Positions 33,747 to 41,418 of a stretch of 64,000 nt of DNA are shown here, piece after piece. Made by a program: the position numbers and the translations under genes. Source of the stretch: DASUAS01 sp963809795 (GTDB lineage: Bacteria; Actinomycetota; Acidimicrobiia; IMCC26256; DASPTH01); contig CAWELN010000006.1 of NCBI GenBank assembly GCA_963809795.1, positions 248,001 through 312,000 on the forward strand, read 5' to 3'. Within the stretch, counting starts at the first letter, position 1, and each line of letters begins with the position of its first letter. The notes beneath the pieces were generated by a model. It made no database searches, was not told where the DNA came from, and saw nothing but the letters and a program-made list of their open reading frames with translations.

Positions 33747-34049
33747 TCAGACCAACCGTCGGCCCGCGTACCGCTTGATCAGCCACGAAGCGAGCGCGAC
33801 CACGATGATCGAGCCGATGAGCGCCCCGATCACCCCACCCCAGTCGAACTTGTCCTCGTCACCGATACCGAGCAGCTCGGTGAAGATGAAGTAGCCGACG
33901 AGCGCACCGAGCAGCCCGAGCACCGTCGACGCCACCCAGGACCTCCACCCGCTCATGGCCCGGAAGGCATCGTTGGGAACCAGCGCCCGTGCGATGGCTC
34001 CGCACACGAAGCCCAGCGCGAGTGCGGCGATGAAGCTGCCGATGTCCAT
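33747..34049 (-). CDS. GlsB/YeaQ/YmgE family stress-response membrane protein
   Basis: 100 residues, three transmembrane helices. MDIGSFIAALALGFVCGAIA, GWRSWVASTVLGLLGALVGY and GGVIGALIGSIIVVALASWL are the standard blocks of the transglycosylase-associated (GlsB) family. The family accompanies envelope or acid stress responses, but no biochemical activity is proven. ATG at 34049 follows GGGGGACG. An earlier in-frame start would add a non-conserved hydrophilic leader. A stand-alone gene. Confidence 0.9.
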   Translation of the reverse strand: MDIGSFIAALALGFVCGAIARALVPNDAFRAMSGWRSWVASTVLGLLGALVGYFIFTELLGIGDEDKFDWGGVIGALIGSIIVVALASWLIKRYAGRRLV

Positions 34050-34177
34050 GAACGTCCCCCCGGTTCGGCTGTCCTCGATGCCATTGTTTGCCACCGGGCG
34101 CCGGAACGGAAACCCGTGGCACCGGATCAGACTGTCCGGCGACGGAGGAGACGACGTCGGCCGACGGCGCAGACCTC

Positions 34178-35776
34178 TCAGCGACCGGCGTCGAGTCGTC
34201 GGCGGATGTCGGCGCGGAGCTCACCCTTGGCCACCTTCCCGCCCGACGCGCGTGGCAACGCCTCCAGCACGACCAGCCGCTCGGGGAACCACTCGGGTGA
34301 CACCCCCTTCGTCCGGAGGAAGTCGACCACGTCGGCGAGCGCGAGGGTCGCGCCCGGCTCCAACTCGGCGTACAGGCACACGCGCTCGCCGAACACCTCG
34401 TCGGGCATGGCCACCGCGGCGGCGACGGCGACCGCCGGGTGCTCGGCCACCTCGGCCTCGACCGCAGGGGCGCTGATGTTCTTGCCGCCCCGGATGATGA
34501 TGTCGGACGTTCGCCCGACCACCCGCAGGTAGCCGGCGGCGTCGATGGTGCAGAGGTCGCCGATGCGCATCCACCCGTCGGCGGTGAACAGCTCGTCGTC
34601 GGCGGCCGGGTCGTCGAGGTAGCCGAGACAGGTCGCCGGGCCCTTGCACACCGGGTGCCCGGGCGTGTCGGGGGTGGTGATGTCGCGTCCGTCGTCGTCG
34701 AGGAGGCGCACGTTCATCTCGACGATCAGCCGGCCCGCGGTCTGGAGACGGTGCTCGCGGTCGTCGCGCATCGTGGTCCGGCTCAGCGCGCCGGTCTCGT
34801 TCGACCCGTAGAACTGCAGCACCCGAGCGCCGGTGACGTCCTCGAAGCGCGCCGCCCGCTCGTACGGCACCGCCTCGCCGCCGGTGAACATGCAGCGCAG
34901 CGACGAGAGGTCGTGCCGCTCGATGTCGGGCGACTTCAGCATCATCAGGAACTGGGTGCTCACGCAGGCCAGCACGGTGACCCGTTCGCGCTCGATGGCG
35001 GCGATCACCGCGTCGGCATCGAAGCGCTCGTGCACGACCGTCGGCGCACCGAGCACCGACGGGGTCACGTGCGACGTCCAGATGCCGAAGCCGAACGGGG
35101 CCGGGATCGCGCTGAGGAAGACGTCGTCGGTCGTCATGGCGCCGGCTTCGGCGGCGAGCTGGTGGAAGTACATCCACCGGTTCTCGGTGTGCAGCACGCA
35201 CTTCGGCATGCCGGTGGTACCGGACGTCGAGTTGATCAGGAAGAGGTCGTCCGGTCCGTAGGCGCGCCCGGCGACGTCGCCCTCGCCCGCCCGCGGATCG
35301 GCCGGGCGCCCCTCGTCGTCGACCACCACGTGGTGTTCGAGCGCGCACCCCGCATTGCGGAGCACGTCGACCAGGTCCGCGGTGGGACGTCCCCGGTGCT
35401 GGTCGAGCGTGACCAGCGCCGCGGCGCGGGTGAGGCCGACGAGGTGGCGGATCTCGTCGTCGCCGGCCCGGTGCCCGAGCCCGACGACGGTGAGGCCCGC
35501 CCGCTCCGCGGCCACGAACGCGACGTGGACGGCAACGCCGTCGGGGAGGAGGACCGCCACCCGCGCCCCTCGGGGGAGCCCGGTGCCCACCAGCACGCGG
35601 GCGAGCGCGGTCGCCCGCTCGTCGTAGTCGGACCAGGTCGCGCGGCGGCCGTCGGCCACGATCGCGTCGCCGGCCGGTCGCTCACGTGCCCACGACGCCA
35701 CCGCATCGCCGACGGTCGTGTCACCCCACCACCCGGCGGCGCGGTACTCGGCGGCGACAGCGGGATCGGGCGGCAC
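34178..35776 (-). CDS. Acyl-CoA synthetase (class I AMP-forming ligase)
   Basis: 532 residues. STSGTTGMPKCVLHTENRW (A3) is near 183, FTGGEAVPYERA (A4) near 295, LQFYGSNETGALS (A5) near 322, DGWMRIGDLCTID (A7) near 408, VGRTSDIIIRGGKNISAPAV (A8) near 425, and ASGGKVAKGELR (A10 with catalytic Lys) near 515. The acid substrate is unknown; the overall form is of the cyclohexanecarboxylate/benzoate-CoA ligase type. GTG at 35776 is the start. It is divergent from the amidohydrolase at 35831, with a palindrome in the 54-base gap, which suggests shared control. Confidence 0.9.
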   Translation of the reverse strand: MPPDPAVAAEYRAAGWWGDTTVGDAVASWARERPAGDAIVADGRRATWSDYDERATALARVLVGTGLPRGARVAVLLPDGVAVHVAFVAAERAGLTVVGLGHRAGDDEIRHLVGLTRAAALVTLDQHRGRPTADLVDVLRNAGCALEHHVVVDDEGRPADPRAGEGDVAGRAYGPDDLFLINSTSGTTGMPKCVLHTENRWMYFHQLAAEAGAMTTDDVFLSAIPAPFGFGIWTSHVTPSVLGAPTVVHERFDADAVIAAIERERVTVLACVSTQFLMMLKSPDIERHDLSSLRCMFTGGEAVPYERAARFEDVTGARVLQFYGSNETGALSRTTMRDDREHRLQTAGRLIVEMNVRLLDDDGRDITTPDTPGHPVCKGPATCLGYLDDPAADDELFTADGWMRIGDLCTIDAAGYLRVVGRTSDIIIRGGKNISAPAVEAEVAEHPAVAVAAAVAMPDEVFGERVCLYAELEPGATLALADVVDFLRTKGVSPEWFPERLVVLEALPRASGGKVAKGELRADIRRRLDAGR

Positions 35777-35787
35777 CGGATCCTTCT

Positions 35788-35805
35788 ACTACGCCGCGTC
35801 GTAGT
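35788..35805. promoter_or_regulatory. Candidate operator palindrome between divergent ligase and amidohydrolase genes
   Basis: ACTACG (35788-35793) and CGTAGT (35800-35805) form a perfect 6-N6-6 inverted repeat in a 54-base intergenic region. It lies 11 bases upstream of the ligase start and 25 bases upstream of the amidohydrolase ATG. The AT-containing arms make chance less likely than for GC-only words. The geometry fits a TetR-type site controlling both genes. The cognate regulator is not in the window. Confidence 0.45.
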
Positions 35806-35830
35806 GTGCCGATGGACGAGAGGAGCACCG

Positions 35831-37267
35831 ATGACGACCACACCGACCGAAGCGGCCCGGGTGCGTAGCCGGGTCGACCACCCGATCATCGACGCCGACG
35901 GCCACTTCGTCGAGCTCGGGCCGCTGCTCCAGGACGAGGTCATCAGCTACGTCGAGGACGCCGGGGGCGCGGCCCTGCGCGAGCGGTTCCTCACCACCGC
36001 CGCGAGCTTCGACACGTCGTCGAGCCTCGCCGACCGGGGGGACCCGACCGTGCGGCACCAGTGGAAGGCGATGCCGTCGTGGTGGGGCTGGCAGACGGCC
36101 GGGGTGCGCGACCGCGCCACCGCGCACCTCCCGGCCCTGCTCTACGAGCGGCTCGACGAGATCGGGATCGACTTCACGATCCTCTACCCGTCGATGGCGC
36201 TCGGGTACTTCGAGGTCGCCGACGAGGAGCTGTCGTCGGTGCTCTGTCGCGCCGTCAACCGCTACCACGCCCGCCTCTTCGAGCCGTACCGCGACCGCTG
36301 CACGGTCGGCGCGCTGATCCCGATGAACACGCCCGCACAGGCCGTTGCCGAGGTGGAGTACGCGGTGCGCGACCTCGGCGCCAAGTCGGTGCTCATCGCC
36401 GGGTACGCGCGCCGTCCGATCGGCGCCGGCGGCTACCGCCTCGACATGTTCGGCCTCGACAGCGACTACGACTACGACCCGCTGTGGGCGACCTGCGTCG
36501 ACCTCGGCGTCTCACCCGTGGTGCACAGCGCGCTCCAGCAGCACCGCGTGACCCGGTCGATCTCCAACTACGTCTACAACCATGTGAACGGTCTGGCGGC
36601 CGCCCACGAGTCGCTGTGCAAGTCCCTGTTCCTCTCGGGGGTGACGAACCGGTTCCCGGAGCTGCGGATCGGGTTCCTCGAGGGTGGGGTGGCGTGGGCG
36701 TGTGCGCTGTTCTCGGGACTCGTCGGCCACTGGGAGAAGCGCAACCGCGACGCCATCGTCGAGCTCGATCCCGACCGGCTCGACGTCGACGCGCTGCTCG
36801 AATACTTCGCCGAGTACGGCGACGACGTGGTGACGTCGCGCATGGGCGAGTTGCGTGAGTACTTCACCCGCCCGGCGGCCCGTCCGGCGCAGGTCGACGA
36901 GTTCGCCGCCGTCGGCATCGAGAAGGCCGACGACCTGCGCGCCCGGTTCGAGCCCAACTTCTACTTCGGGTGCGAGGCGGACGACCCGCTCGTGGCGTGG
37001 GCGTTCCGCGACGACGTGAACCCGCTGGGCACGCGCCTGCGCCCGGTGCTCGGGTCCGACATCTCCCACTGGGACGTGCGTGACATGACCGAGCCGGTGG
37101 CGGAGGCGTTCGAGCTGGTCGAACACGGTGTGATCACCGAGCGCGACTTCCGGGACCTCACGTTCGTCAACCCGGTCCGCCTCCATGCCGGGCCCAATCC
37201 GATGTTCTTCGCGGACACGGTCTGCGCCACTGCGGCCGCCGACGCGCTGGCGGAGGTGGGGGAGTGA
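35831..37267 (+). CDS. Amidohydrolase family (Amidohydro_2) metal-dependent enzyme
   Basis: 478 residues. IIDADGHFVELGPLLQDEV near 18 is the N-terminal motif, YPSMALGYFEVADEEL and MNTPAQAVAEVEYAVRDLGA form the barrel, PVVHSALQQHR supplies a His, and LGSDISHWDVRDMTE near 420 the last Asp ligand. It is longer than typical Amidohydro_2 proteins (about 390) owing to an insertion around 310-370. Related proteins decarboxylate or hydrolyse ring-cleavage intermediates; the exact reaction is unknown. ATG at 35831 follows GAGGAG. The stop overlaps the start of the CitE-like gene. Confidence 0.87.
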   Translation: MTTTPTEAARVRSRVDHPIIDADGHFVELGPLLQDEVISYVEDAGGAALRERFLTTAASFDTSSSLADRGDPTVRHQWKAMPSWWGWQTAGVRDRATAHLPALLYERLDEIGIDFTILYPSMALGYFEVADEELSSVLCRAVNRYHARLFEPYRDRCTVGALIPMNTPAQAVAEVEYAVRDLGAKSVLIAGYARRPIGAGGYRLDMFGLDSDYDYDPLWATCVDLGVSPVVHSALQQHRVTRSISNYVYNHVNGLAAAHESLCKSLFLSGVTNRFPELRIGFLEGGVAWACALFSGLVGHWEKRNRDAIVELDPDRLDVDALLEYFAEYGDDVVTSRMGELREYFTRPAARPAQVDEFAAVGIEKADDLRARFEPNFYFGCEADDPLVAWAFRDDVNPLGTRLRPVLGSDISHWDVRDMTEPVAEAFELVEHGVITERDFRDLTFVNPVRLHAGPNPMFFADTVCATAAADALAEVGE

Positions 37268-38199
37268 ACCGCGACGACGCCCGTCCGCTGCGATCGGTCG
37301 TGTTCGCACCCGGCGACGACGCCGACGCGCTGGCGTCGACCCGGGCGTCCGGCGCCGATTCGATGGTCGTCGACCTCGAGGAGCCGCAGACGCCGTATCC
37401 CGAGTCGGCGCGCGAGCGCGGCCGCAAGGTGGCCCGCGAGTTCTTCGACTCGCTGGTGCCGGGCGAGCGCCCGTTGGTGTTCGCGCGCGTGCAGCCGCCG
37501 TCGACGGGGCAGACGTTGAAGGACCTCAGGGCGGTGGCGGGGCCGGGCCTGGCCGGCGTCCTCCTCCCCAAGATCCAGAGCCCGGCCGACGTGCACGCGC
37601 TCGACGCGCTGCTCACCTGCACCGAGGTCGACTTCGAGCTCGAGCCGGGGCAGCTCGCCATCTACCCGATCCTCGAGACCGCGCCGGCGATCCGGCTGGC
37701 GTACGAGATCGCGACCGCGTCCCCGCGGGTGTCGCACATGGGCGGCGCGCTGTCGCGCTTCGGCGACATCCACCAGGCGCTCGGCTACCGCTGGACCCCG
37801 GAGGGCGAGGAGACGCTGTTCCTGCGCTCGAAGGTGCTCGTCGACGCCAAGGCCGCCGGGATCCGCTACCCGATCAGCGGCATGTGGGGCGGCGCGCTCG
37901 ACGACCTCGACGGGCTGCGCGCCTTCGCCACCGGCCTGCGCAACCTCGGGTACTACGGGATGATGCTCGGCAGCGCCGAGCACGTGCCGCTCGTGCACGA
38001 GGTGTTCACACCGACCGCCGACGAGATCGCCTACTGGCGGGAGCTCGACGAGCTGGCGAGCGAGGCCGAACGCGTCGGCAGCGGCCCGATCCGCCACGGC
38101 GATCCGCGCCAGGGCGAGGCGCACGTGGTGCACATCGCCCACGTCGGCTCGGCCCGCAAGAACCTGGACTGGGCCCGCGACCTCGGCGTCCTCGACTGA
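37264..38199 (+). CDS. HpcH/HpaI aldolase/citrate lyase beta subunit-like protein (CitE-like)
   Basis: 311 residues, phosphoenolpyruvate/CoA-binding TIM-barrel. RSVVFAPGDDADALASTRAS carries the N-terminal arginine region, SMVVDLEEPQTPYP the conserved acidic loop, GVLLPKIQSPADV the mid barrel, and YPILETAPAIRLAYEI the conserved Glu strand. Orphan CitE-like proteins cleave or hydrolyse malyl-, citramalyl- or related 3-hydroxyacyl-CoA esters. There is no citrate lyase alpha subunit nearby, so this is a free-standing lyase or thioesterase. The GTG start overlaps the amidohydrolase stop by four bases, so the two are probably sequential steps in one pathway. Confidence 0.87.
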   Translation: MNRDDARPLRSVVFAPGDDADALASTRASGADSMVVDLEEPQTPYPESARERGRKVAREFFDSLVPGERPLVFARVQPPSTGQTLKDLRAVAGPGLAGVLLPKIQSPADVHALDALLTCTEVDFELEPGQLAIYPILETAPAIRLAYEIATASPRVSHMGGALSRFGDIHQALGYRWTPEGEETLFLRSKVLVDAKAAGIRYPISGMWGGALDDLDGLRAFATGLRNLGYYGMMLGSAEHVPLVHEVFTPTADEIAYWRELDELASEAERVGSGPIRHGDPRQGEAHVVHIAHVGSARKNLDWARDLGVLD

Positions 38200-38254
38200 G
38201 CACGCGTCGGCGTCACGAGTGGCGGGATGCGGACCACGGATGACGCCGGTTCGC

Positions 38255-40606
38255 TCAGGGGGCGGGGGCGGTGATGGCGCCGATGAGCTCGAGGATCCGG
38301 GTGGGCGGCAGGTGCTGCTCGAGCACCTCGGCGCCGAACGGTCGCAGCGCGTCGGCGACGGCGTTGCACAGCGCGGCGGGCGCGCCGATGGCACCGCCTT
38401 CCCCGACGCCGCGGAAGTCGAGTGCGCCCTGCGGTGCTGACTCGAGGTGGTGGATCTCGATCGGAGGGATCTCCGCGCTGGTGGGCAGGAGGTAGTCGGC
38501 GAGGGTCGACGTGAGGAGCTGACCGTTCTCGTCGTAGACCGCGCGTTCGTACAGCACGCCGCCGATGCCCTGCGCCACCCCGCCCGCGATCTGGCCCTCG
38601 ACGATGGTGGGGTTGATCAGCGCGCCGCAGTCCTCCACCACGAGGTAGCGGTCGATCGCGACCCGTCCCGTGCGCGGGTCGACCTCGACCCAGCAGCAGT
38701 GCGTCGCCTGCGACCAGCCGCCCTCGGGGATGGCGAAGTCGAAGCTCGCCTCGATGCCGGGGGCGGTGCCGGCCGGGAGGAGCGCGGTGGCGCGATAGGC
38801 GACGTTGGCGATGTCTCCGAGGGGCCGGCGCGAGGCGGGCACGCCGCGTACGGCGACGGTGCCGTCGACGACTTCGACGTCGGCCGGGTCGGCTTCGAGC
38901 AGGTGGGCGGCGAGCCCGGTGACCTGCTCTCGGATGTGGGCCACGGCGCCGATCACGGCACCGCTGGCCAGCGTCGCGGCGCGGCTGCCGCCGGTCCCGA
39001 CCAGGTTGAACGGCGTCACCTGGGTGTCGCCGGCGACGATGCGGACGCCCTCGAGTGGCACTCCGAGCTCGTCGGCGGCCAGTTGCGCCAGCGTGGTGTG
39101 GTGACCCTGGCCGTGGGGCGACTGGCTGGTGAAGACGGTCAGCGAGCCGTCGGGCTCGAGGCGGGCGGTCGCCCGCTGCGCGCTCCGGGGCGCGGCACCC
39201 GCGCCGAGCGCCCGGGTGTAGTCCGGTGGACCGGGAGAGGGCTCCACGAACGTGGCGAACCCGAAGCCCCGGTAGCGCCCCGCCGCCCGCGCCTGCTCCT
39301 GGTCGCGCCGGAACCCGTCGGGATCGGCGCGTGCCATGGCGGCCTCGAACGTCTCGCGCGCGGTGACGTGAGCGAAGGACACGTCGGTGGCGAGTCGGGT
39401 CGGGAACTCGTCGGACGTGAGCAGGTTGCGCCGCCGGACCACCTCGGGCGGGAGGCCGATGTCGGCGGCGATCTCGTCGAGCATGCGTTCACGAACGAAT
39501 GTCTCTGCTTCCCAGGGGCCGCGGTACGCCACGTAGGTGGCCTTGTTGGTGGCGACGACCTTCACGTCGAACTCGAGGTCGCGCAACCGGTACGCGCCCG
39601 GGAACAGCACGCGCACGATCGTCGGGAAGATCGTCGGCGGCAACGTCGTGAGCTGGTACGCGCCCTGGTCGAACACCATGGCCACGCGTACCGCCCGCAC
39701 CGTGCCGTCGGCGTCGTACGCGGCCTCGACGTCGAAGCGCTCCTCGCGCGCCTGCCCGGCCGCCTGCAGGTTCTCGAGCCGGTCCTCGATCCACTTCACC
39801 GGCCGGCCGAGCACGACGCCCGCCGCGCACACCGCGACGTCCTCGCGGCTGACGTAGGCCTTCTGCCCGAAGGAGCCACCCACGTCGTCGGTGCGAACGT
39901 GGAACCGGTGCGCGGGGATGCCGAGCAGCTCGGCGACGAACAGGCGGAGGCCGTGGGGGTTCTGGTGCGCGGCGTGGTAGGTGAGGTCTCCCGTGTCGGG
40001 GGAGTGGTCGACCAGGCCGGCCCGGCCCTCGAGGGGAGCGTTGCATTGGCGGTGCTGGGAGAAGCGCCAGCGGCCTTGCCGCTCGGCTCGAGCGAACATC
40101 GCGTCCGGCTCGCCGTAGACCCAGTGGCCTTCGAACATGACGTTGTGCCCGACCTCGTCGAAGATCGCGGGTGCGCCGGGGGCCACCGCGGTGTCGGTGT
40201 CGGCGAGCACGGGGAGCGGGTCGTACCGCACCTCGACGAGCTCGCACGCGTCCTCGGCCACGGAACGGCTCGACGCCACGACCAGCGCGACGGGATCGCC
40301 GACGAAGCGCACGCGGTCGCTCGCCAGCGGGCCGAACGACGGCGTGCGCAACCCGTCCGGTCCGGCGCCGCGCATGACGCCCACCACGCCCTGCAGGTCG
40401 GCGGCGGTGAACACCGCGTCGACGCCCGGCACGCGGCGCGCTCGGGTCGTGTCGACGGCCGTGACGCGTGCGTGCGCGAACGGGCTCCGGGTGAACGCGG
40501 CGTGCCGGAGCCCGGGAGGGTTCACGTCGTCGACGTAGCGCCCCCGCCCTCGCAACAGCCGGGCGTCCTCCACCCGTGGCACCCTCGCCCCGACCAGCCG
40601 GCTCAT
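38255..40606 (-). CDS. Molybdenum hydroxylase large subunit (xanthine dehydrogenase/CoxL family), orphan
   Basis: 783 residues. The N-terminal a/b hammerhead domain (GARVPRVEDARLLRGRGRYV, then FVGDPVALVVASSRSVAEDA) is followed by molybdopterin-binding domains: DDVGGSFGQKAYVSRE near 220, TYVAYRGPWEAETF near 335, SPHGQGHHTTLAQLAADELG near 460 and RGVGEGGAIGAPAALCNAV near 745. The Glu in VGEGG is the usual catalytic base. The loop reads AYRGPWEAE, not the AYRCSFR of form I CO dehydrogenase, so CO oxidation is unlikely; a hydroxylase of a heterocycle or aldehyde fits better. The FAD (CoxM) and 2Fe-2S (CoxS) subunits are not adjacent, which is unusual. Confidence 0.88.
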   Translation of the reverse strand: MSRLVGARVPRVEDARLLRGRGRYVDDVNPPGLRHAAFTRSPFAHARVTAVDTTRARRVPGVDAVFTAADLQGVVGVMRGAGPDGLRTPSFGPLASDRVRFVGDPVALVVASSRSVAEDACELVEVRYDPLPVLADTDTAVAPGAPAIFDEVGHNVMFEGHWVYGEPDAMFARAERQGRWRFSQHRQCNAPLEGRAGLVDHSPDTGDLTYHAAHQNPHGLRLFVAELLGIPAHRFHVRTDDVGGSFGQKAYVSREDVAVCAAGVVLGRPVKWIEDRLENLQAAGQAREERFDVEAAYDADGTVRAVRVAMVFDQGAYQLTTLPPTIFPTIVRVLFPGAYRLRDLEFDVKVVATNKATYVAYRGPWEAETFVRERMLDEIAADIGLPPEVVRRRNLLTSDEFPTRLATDVSFAHVTARETFEAAMARADPDGFRRDQEQARAAGRYRGFGFATFVEPSPGPPDYTRALGAGAAPRSAQRATARLEPDGSLTVFTSQSPHGQGHHTTLAQLAADELGVPLEGVRIVAGDTQVTPFNLVGTGGSRAATLASGAVIGAVAHIREQVTGLAAHLLEADPADVEVVDGTVAVRGVPASRRPLGDIANVAYRATALLPAGTAPGIEASFDFAIPEGGWSQATHCCWVEVDPRTGRVAIDRYLVVEDCGALINPTIVEGQIAGGVAQGIGGVLYERAVYDENGQLLTSTLADYLLPTSAEIPPIEIHHLESAPQGALDFRGVGEGGAIGAPAALCNAVADALRPFGAEVLEQHLPPTRILELIGAITAPAP

Positions 40607-40695
40607 GCGCCCGCCGTCTCCCAGTGCACCGCAGGCCCCCCGTGCGCTCGTCGACTGGCCGGGACCCACGGTATCTGTACCAAGATGGGCGACCG

Positions 40696-41418
40696 GTGAG
40701 GTCGAGGTCGGCGTTGGTGGTCGGGGGATCCGGCGGCATCGGGTTGGCCGTCGCCCGCGGCTGCGTGGAGGAGTCGCTCGGCGTGACGTTGGTCGCCCGC
40801 CGGCAGGGCCGGCTCGACCGGGCCACCGCGTCGCTCGGTGATGCGGTCAAGGTCGCGGCGGTGGTCGCCGACGCCGGGAGCCCGGTCGCCCTCGACCGGG
40901 CGGTGGCGGAGCACGAGCGGGTGCACGGTGGGCTCGACGTCGTCGTGGTCGCGGTCGGTGGCGGACGCCCGGGCACCGCGGTCGAGACCTCGGCCGAGGA
41001 TCTGACCGCGGCGCTGGCGCGCGACGTCGGCGTGCCCTGGCAGGTGCTCCGTTCGTCGATCGGTGCGCTCCGCGACACCGCGCAGGCTCAGGGCATCGCC
41101 CGGTTCGTCGTGGTGGGATCGGTGGCGGGACTCGTACCGGTTTCGGGCTTCGCCGCGTACAGCGCGGCCAAAGCCGCCTTGCGGTCGCTGGCACTGTCGG
41201 TCGAACGCGACGAGGGTGGGGCGGGGATCCGTGCGACCGTGATCGAACCCGGGTACGTCGAGACCCCGCTCACCGCGACGATCGCGGTGCCGCCCGGCGA
41301 CATGCTCGTGCCCGACGACGTCGCGCACGCGGTCAGGTTCCTGTTGCACCTGTCGCCGCGTGCGTCGGTCACCGAGCTGGTCCTGGGTCGCATCGGCGCG
41401 GGGCGGCACGAGCCGTGA
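40696..41418 (+). CDS. Short-chain dehydrogenase/reductase (SDR)
   Basis: 240 residues from GTG 40696. ALVVGGSGGIGLAVARGC is the cofactor motif (residues 5-22), VVAVGGG replaces NNAG, VVVGSVAGLVPVSGFAAYSA supplies Ser and Tyr, and AAKAALRSLALSV supplies the Lys. The C-terminal region is shorter than average and lacks the usual DGG block. Likely an NAD(P)-dependent alcohol dehydrogenase on a CoA ester or ring alcohol. First gene of a six-gene operon in which every junction overlaps by four bases; the acyl-CoA ligase starts at 41415. Confidence 0.86.
   Translation: MRSRSALVVGGSGGIGLAVARGCVEESLGVTLVARRQGRLDRATASLGDAVKVAAVVADAGSPVALDRAVAEHERVHGGLDVVVVAVGGGRPGTAVETSAEDLTAALARDVGVPWQVLRSSIGALRDTAQAQGIARFVVVGSVAGLVPVSGFAAYSAAKAALRSLALSVERDEGGAGIRATVIEPGYVETPLTATIAVPPGDMLVPDDVAHAVRFLLHLSPRASVTELVLGRIGAGRHEP

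Noticed and set aside
34439..35830. N-terminal extension of the amidohydrolase frame to 34439
   Set aside because: The extra sequence is antisense to the ligase gene and has no homology; ATG at 35831 has a ribosome-binding site and starts at the domain.
38447..40699. 750-codon plus-strand frame opposite the CoxL-type gene
   Set aside because: Composition typical of antisense to GC-rich coding; the minus strand has full molybdenum-hydroxylase motifs.
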